DNA of 18,430 nt from Perlabentimonas sp034006965 (GTDB lineage Bacteria; Bacteroidota; Bacteroidia; Bacteroidales; Tenuifilaceae). Below the pieces are notes generated by a model. The model did no database searches. It was not told the origin of the DNA and saw nothing but the letters and a program-made list of their open reading frames with translations. The stretch covers positions 1-18,430 of the forward strand of contig JAVERU010000060.1 in the NCBI GenBank assembly GCA_034006965.1, written 5' to 3'. Shown piece after piece: positions 15,376-18,430 of the stretch. Position numbers and translations under genes: made by a program. Position 1 is the stretch's first letter. Every line of letters begins with the position of its first letter.

Positions 15376-15618
15376 TTACCTCATTTTCTTGGCTGTTATA
15401 ATCACGCTCTCGGTATGCACATACCCATTGCCATTGGCAAAGCTGCCCGATGTAATGGGGTTTATTGACATCACCAGGTATCCTTCATCCTCAAACTTAT
15501 TGCATTGGATCTCTATCTCCTTGGCCAAATCATCGGCATCTACCACGCTGTACTCATCGTTGGTCTCAACACGTGTCCAGTAGGTTGAACGGGTGTGAAT
15601 TGCAATGGTTTTATACAT
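15376..15618 (-). CDS. Small conserved-looking hypothetical protein
   Basis: The 80-residue acidic protein (MYKTIAIHTRSTYWTRVE near the start, SGSFANGNGYVHTESVIIT near the end) has no signal peptide, TM helix or motif I can assign. Base composition and the balance of charged and hydrophobic residues look coding, and the reading frame is clean between a clear ATG and stop. It appears to be a small alpha/beta cytoplasmic protein with a possible beta-alpha-beta core. It is transcribed toward the R-M pair but separated from it by the 464-base gap, and divergently from the RimK-like gene. Function unknown. Confidence 0.6.
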   Translation of the reverse strand: MYKTIAIHTRSTYWTRVETNDEYSVVDADDLAKEIEIQCNKFEDEGYLVMSINPITSGSFANGNGYVHTESVIITAKKMR

Positions 15619-15797
15619 AGCCTAGAACATTAATTTAACATCAAATGGTATTAACACCTACTACGAAACAACCCTCAATATAGTTTCTATGATTTGTAGC
15701 ACGAGAGCATATGAATTAAAATTGTGATGGATACAGGCTGAACCAGCCATAATATCTACATAAATATCAAGCTATTGCGTGTTGCAAAAAATAATTA

Positions 15798-15814
15798 GGT
15801 TGTTTAGTACAACC
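15798..15814. promoter_or_regulatory. Inverted repeat near the RimK-like promoter
   Basis: ggttgt (15798-15803) and acaacc (15809-15814) are perfect 6-bp arms around a 5-base centre. They lie 15-30 bases upstream of the putative -7 element, where an operator would sit. No regulator gene is nearby, so the role is a guess. Confidence 0.3.
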
Positions 15815-15828
15815 AATCGATTTTGTGA

Positions 15829-15837
15829 TAATCTTTG
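15829..15837 (+). promoter_or_regulatory. Possible Bacteroidetes-type -7 element for the RimK-like operon
   Basis: taatctttg, followed by ca, is one base longer than the Bacteroidetes -7 consensus TAnnTTTG. It would put the transcript start near 15845, leaving a leader of about 75 bases before the ATG at 15919. A good -33 TTG at the expected distance was not found. The rest of the 300-base divergent gap 15619-15918 shows no ORF. Confidence 0.35.
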
Positions 15838-15918
15838 CACTAAATGAAGAAAGGGGTCGACAAACACTAAAACACTAGTTGCCTTAACTTTAAAACACCC
15901 ACATCCCTTAACGAAGCA

Positions 15919-17382
15919 ATGCAAAACGTACTTATCCTTCTGGATCAGCTCTCGATCTGGAAACCCTACTACCCTACCGAGAGCATTATTACCGCCTCGG
16001 ATTACCTAAATCAAGAATCAAAGGATGAACCAAATCTGGTGATCAATTTGTGTGGCGACATCTCGTATAACTCCGAGGGTTACTACTGCTCGCTACTGGC
16101 CACCGCCCGTGGACACAGGGTGATTCCATCGCCCGAAGTGCTAAACAAGCTGGAGTCGGGTGCGGGCATTCGTATGGATAGCATCCTGCACAAGCTCTGC
16201 CACAGCTGGATTGAGAAGCAAAGAATAACCGATGATATTTGGTACCTGAATGTGTTTTTCGGTTCATGCACCGAGGTTGGGCTCGAAAAAATTGCCCGAT
16301 TCATTTTCGATAACTACCCCTACCCCATACTAAGGGTTGCATTTAACACAAAGGCCCGTAACCAGCTCGAGGCCATAACCCCGATTAGGCTTGCAGATCT
16401 TACCGATGAGGAGCAGAACCACTTTGCCGAAGCGCTGAACAGATTCAGCAAGAAGGTGTGGCGAAACCCACGTACTAAAAAGATTCCACGTTACGATCTG
16501 GCCATTTACCATGATCCCAACGAGGCTTTTCCTCCAAGCAATAAGAAGGCGTTGGCAAAATTTATTGATATTGCCAAGAAGATGAACATTAACGCCGAGC
16601 TGATAACGGAGCAGGATCTGCTCAGGCTAATGGAGTTCGACGCGCTTTTCATTAGGCAAACCACCGCCCTCAACCACATCACTTTTCAGGTGGCCCAAAA
16701 GGCCAAACAGGCCGATATGGTGGTAATTGACGATCCGCTTTCGATAATCCGATGCACCAACAAGGTTTACCTAAACGAGCTGCTGGCACGCGAGGGCATT
16801 TCGGCTCCAAAATCAACCCTGATCTTCAAGTCAAAAATTATACGTTTCGATGAGGTGGCCCGCATGCTTGGCGCTCCATTTATTGTGAAGATACCCGACG
16901 GTTCGTTCTCGCATGGGGTTAAAAAGGTGAAAAAAAGCGATGATTACGACCAGGTGCTGAGCGAGTTTTTTGAGCGTTCATCCATTGTGCTTGCCCAGGA
17001 GTACCTGCCCACCGATTTCGACTGGCGTATTGGGGTGCTCAACGGCGAGCCGCTTTACGCTTGCAAGTACTTTATGGCCAAAGGCCATTGGCAAATCTAC
17101 TACCATCAGAACTCGGGTAAAAGCCGAAGCGGTTTGGCCGAAGCTATTCCCATTTACAAAGTACCAAAAGCCATACTCCGCACCGCCATAAAAGCTACAT
17201 CGCTTATAGGTAAAGGTCTTTACGGAGTAGACCTAAAGATGATAAACGACAAAGCCGTAATTATTGAAATAAACGATAACCCCAGCATCGACCACGGAGT
17301 TGAAGATGCAATTCTGGGAGATGAGCTGTACTACCGAATTATAAACCATTTTGTGCAAAGCCTTGAGAACAAGCATCAGTAA
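15919..17382 (+). CDS. RimK-like ATP-grasp ligase with RLAN-type N-terminal domain
   Basis: The 487-residue protein has two parts. Residues 1-200 match the RimK-like ATP-grasp N-terminal (RLAN) domain, notably LVINLCGDISYNSEGYYCSLLA (40-61) and ARGHRVIPS (63-71). Residues 235-480 are an ATP-grasp domain: VVIDDPLSIIRCTNKVYLNELL (268-289), PFIVKIPDGSFSHGV (320-334, K324), VLAQEYLPTDFDWRIGVLNGEPL (357-379), GLYGVDLK (433-440, D438) and IIEINDNPSIDHGVED (448-463, E450/N452). The family is expected to form amide bonds between a carboxylate and an amine, as RimK does when it adds glutamate, but it is not RimK itself (which is near 300 residues). Its stop overlaps the acetyltransferase start (TAATG), so the two are co-translated. 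In Iyer and colleagues' amidoligase survey, related RLAN proteins were reported to neighbour acetyltransferases. Substrate is unknown. Confidence 0.88.
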   Translation: MQNVLILLDQLSIWKPYYPTESIITASDYLNQESKDEPNLVINLCGDISYNSEGYYCSLLATARGHRVIPSPEVLNKLESGAGIRMDSILHKLCHSWIEKQRITDDIWYLNVFFGSCTEVGLEKIARFIFDNYPYPILRVAFNTKARNQLEAITPIRLADLTDEEQNHFAEALNRFSKKVWRNPRTKKIPRYDLAIYHDPNEAFPPSNKKALAKFIDIAKKMNINAELITEQDLLRLMEFDALFIRQTTALNHITFQVAQKAKQADMVVIDDPLSIIRCTNKVYLNELLAREGISAPKSTLIFKSKIIRFDEVARMLGAPFIVKIPDGSFSHGVKKVKKSDDYDQVLSEFFERSSIVLAQEYLPTDFDWRIGVLNGEPLYACKYFMAKGHWQIYYHQNSGKSRSGLAEAIPIYKVPKAILRTAIKATSLIGKGLYGVDLKMINDKAVIIEINDNPSIDHGVEDAILGDELYYRIINHFVQSLENKHQ

Positions 17383-17843
17383 TGGAGCAGAACATAACCA
17401 TACGACCTGTCGAACCCAACGATCTAACTTCGGTTTTAGAGATAGAGCAGCTATCGTTTGGCAACGAAGCATTTAACAGGGGACAATTCAGACACTTAGC
17501 CAAAAGCCCAACCTGCCATTTTGCGGTTGCTGAAATTGAGAACCAAATTGGTGGGTACCTTATTCTAACCACACGCCGAAAGAGCAAGGTTCTGAGAATA
17601 TATTCCATAGCCACTAAGCCAAGATTTAGGGGACAGGGTATTGGCGAAAAGTTAATGAACTACACCAAGGATTTTGCTGCAAATCAATTATTTGACACCA
17701 TATCGCTTGAGGTGAAAGAGTCCAACGCAGCAGCCATTGCCCTGTACCAAAAAATGGGGTTCGTATCAACAGGTAAAAAGATGAACTACTACGGACAGGG
17801 CGAAAACGCTCTGGTCATGCGCTTTACGATAAGTTGTAACTAA
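17382..17843 (+). CDS. RimI-like GNAT N-acetyltransferase
   Basis: The 153-residue single-domain GNAT starts ITIRPVEPNDLTSVLEIEQLSF (5-26). It contains IYSIATKPRFRGQGIGEKLM (73-92), with the acetyl-CoA pyrophosphate loop RGQGIG at 83-88, SLEVKESNAAAIALYQKMGF (108-127) and the C-terminal YYGQGENALVM (136-146), which is very like RimI. The family acetylates amino groups, often peptide N-termini. Coupling to the RimK-like ligase through TAATG suggests it modifies the ligase's product or substrate. In proteobacterial relatives, as I recall them, the partner is a GNAT fused to a C39-like peptidase; here only the GNAT is present and no peptidase follows. A ribosomal-protein RimI role is the alternative. 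Confidence 0.85.
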   Translation: MEQNITIRPVEPNDLTSVLEIEQLSFGNEAFNRGQFRHLAKSPTCHFAVAEIENQIGGYLILTTRRKSKVLRIYSIATKPRFRGQGIGEKLMNYTKDFAANQLFDTISLEVKESNAAAIALYQKMGFVSTGKKMNYYGQGENALVMRFTISCN

Positions 17844-17846
17844 AAT

Positions 17847-17987
17847 TGGCCTATACAGCGGTTTGGGGCGTGGATAGTGGGGGGCTTGCGAGCCGATTCA
17901 TCATCCCCCGAGAAAAACGATAAAACGTGGTGAAGGTGCTGGGCTATACCAACTTATCCCCCAATAGCTACACTCCTTTATTAGCCA
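17847..17987. repeat. Second imperfect palindrome (attC-like) between convergent genes
   Basis: This starts about three bases after the acetyltransferase stop with tggcctatacagc, close in wording to the start of the 12775-12918 element (gcctacagc). The outer arms tggcctatacag (17847-17858) and ctttattagcca (17976-17987) are complementary at 9 of 12 positions. Inner arms atagtgggggg (17874-17884) and tcccccaatag (17957-17967) pair at 8 of 11. The stretch is GC-richer than the ORF that follows. The opposite end lies about 11 bases from the stop of the minus-strand ORF at 17999, so it could belong to either gene. Palindromic structure is seen; identity is inferred. Confidence 0.4.
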
Positions 17988-17998
17988 CAGTTGATTTT

Positions 17999-18259
17999 TT
18001 ATAAACTCAAAGTCATTTGTTGTGGAATTCTATATTTTGATGAATCAGTCAATTGAGATTCATTAGAATTTATTCTAGATTTCATGATCGAATTTGATAT
18101 GCTGTCCTTTAGTCTAAAGTTAGTTAGCAATGCTTCGTAAACAGCATTCCTATTGTCTTCTTTGCCACCAACGTGATAAAAGTGTTCTTTCGTAGAAATA
18201 TTACAATCTTTCCAAACTGAGAAAACATATTCATTAGTACGATATTTATTGCTTAACAA
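17999..18259 (-). pseudogene. Short or broken hypothetical gene, C-terminal part
   Basis: The open frame ends at 17999 and can be read from a TTG at 18259 (86 residues). The frame stays open, without any ATG or GTG, up to a TGA at 18344-18346. The extra 28 codons (FLELFFIFCHVLKNKGLNDS and onward) read smoothly into the ORF, so the visible protein looks like the C-terminal piece of something longer whose start is lost by a frameshift or a stop upstream. Residues such as FSVWKDCN and HFYHVGGKEDNRNAVYEALL look coding, but I do not recognise the family. It is very AT-rich. The remaining bases to 18430 are AT-rich with no ORF. A genuine 86-residue gene starting at TTG is the alternative. Confidence 0.35.
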
Positions 18260-18430
18260 AGTTGAAAGAATGTATTTTGCATTAGAATCATTTAATCCTT
18301 TATTTTTTAGTACATGACAAAAAATAAAAAATAACTCTAAAAATCAACAAAATAGCATGAAATAAATTTGGTTAAAAGACTGATATTCATTATATTAAAA
18401 GATTATTATCACATAATTCTTCTAATGATG

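Overview
The window looks like chromosomal DNA of a member of the Bacteroidetes, probably a Bacteroidales or Marinilabiliales-type organism. This rests on the kinds of proteins present (TPR plus SpoIIE-type phosphatase, a multidomain GAF/PAS sensor, outer-membrane barrel proteins, a urea-transporter/M23 fusion), the scarcity of strong Shine-Dalgarno sites, and dispersed intergenic repeats. No rRNA, tRNA, CRISPR array or intact insertion sequence was seen. Family assignments are made by eye from motifs, without database searches.

Layout. Positions 1-272 are a repeat-bearing intergenic stretch. 273-5585 is a divergent signalling pair: a membrane dCache/HAMP/GAF/PAS sensor with no kinase domain (minus strand), and a TPR-transmembrane-coiled-coil-SpoIIE/PP2C phosphatase (plus strand). 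5607-7555 (minus) holds two overlapping genes, a small exported TPR protein and a TPR plus predicted outer-membrane barrel protein. 7720-12643 (minus) is a compact four-gene run: a PqqD-like small protein, a CarB-like ATP-grasp ligase, a fold-III PLP decarboxylase and a urea-transporter-like membrane domain fused to an M23 peptidase domain. 12923-14911 (minus) is an AT-rich restriction-modification pair, a Dam-type adenine methylase followed by a DUF3883-type nuclease. A 464-base gap and a small conserved-looking hypothetical gene follow. 15919-17843 (plus) is a translationally coupled pair: a RimK-like ATP-grasp ligase with an RLAN-type N-terminus and a RimI-like acetyltransferase. The right edge holds a short or broken minus-strand ORF.

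How the parts may work together. The PqqD/ATP-grasp/decarboxylase run has the logic of a small peptide- or amino-acid-modifying pathway: a peptide-binding adaptor, a ligase activating a carboxylate, and a decarboxylase with a non-standard active-site motif. No precursor peptide is visible. Less than 4 kb away, beyond the restriction-modification pair, a second ATP-grasp ligase with an acetyltransferase suggests another peptide-ligation or modification activity. Two long imperfect palindromes lie 3-4 bases after stop codons, at 12775-12918 after the nuclease gene and 17847-17987 after the acetyltransferase gene. They share a GCCTA-type beginning and may be mobile-cassette (attC-like) elements, which would fit the accessory character of the right half.
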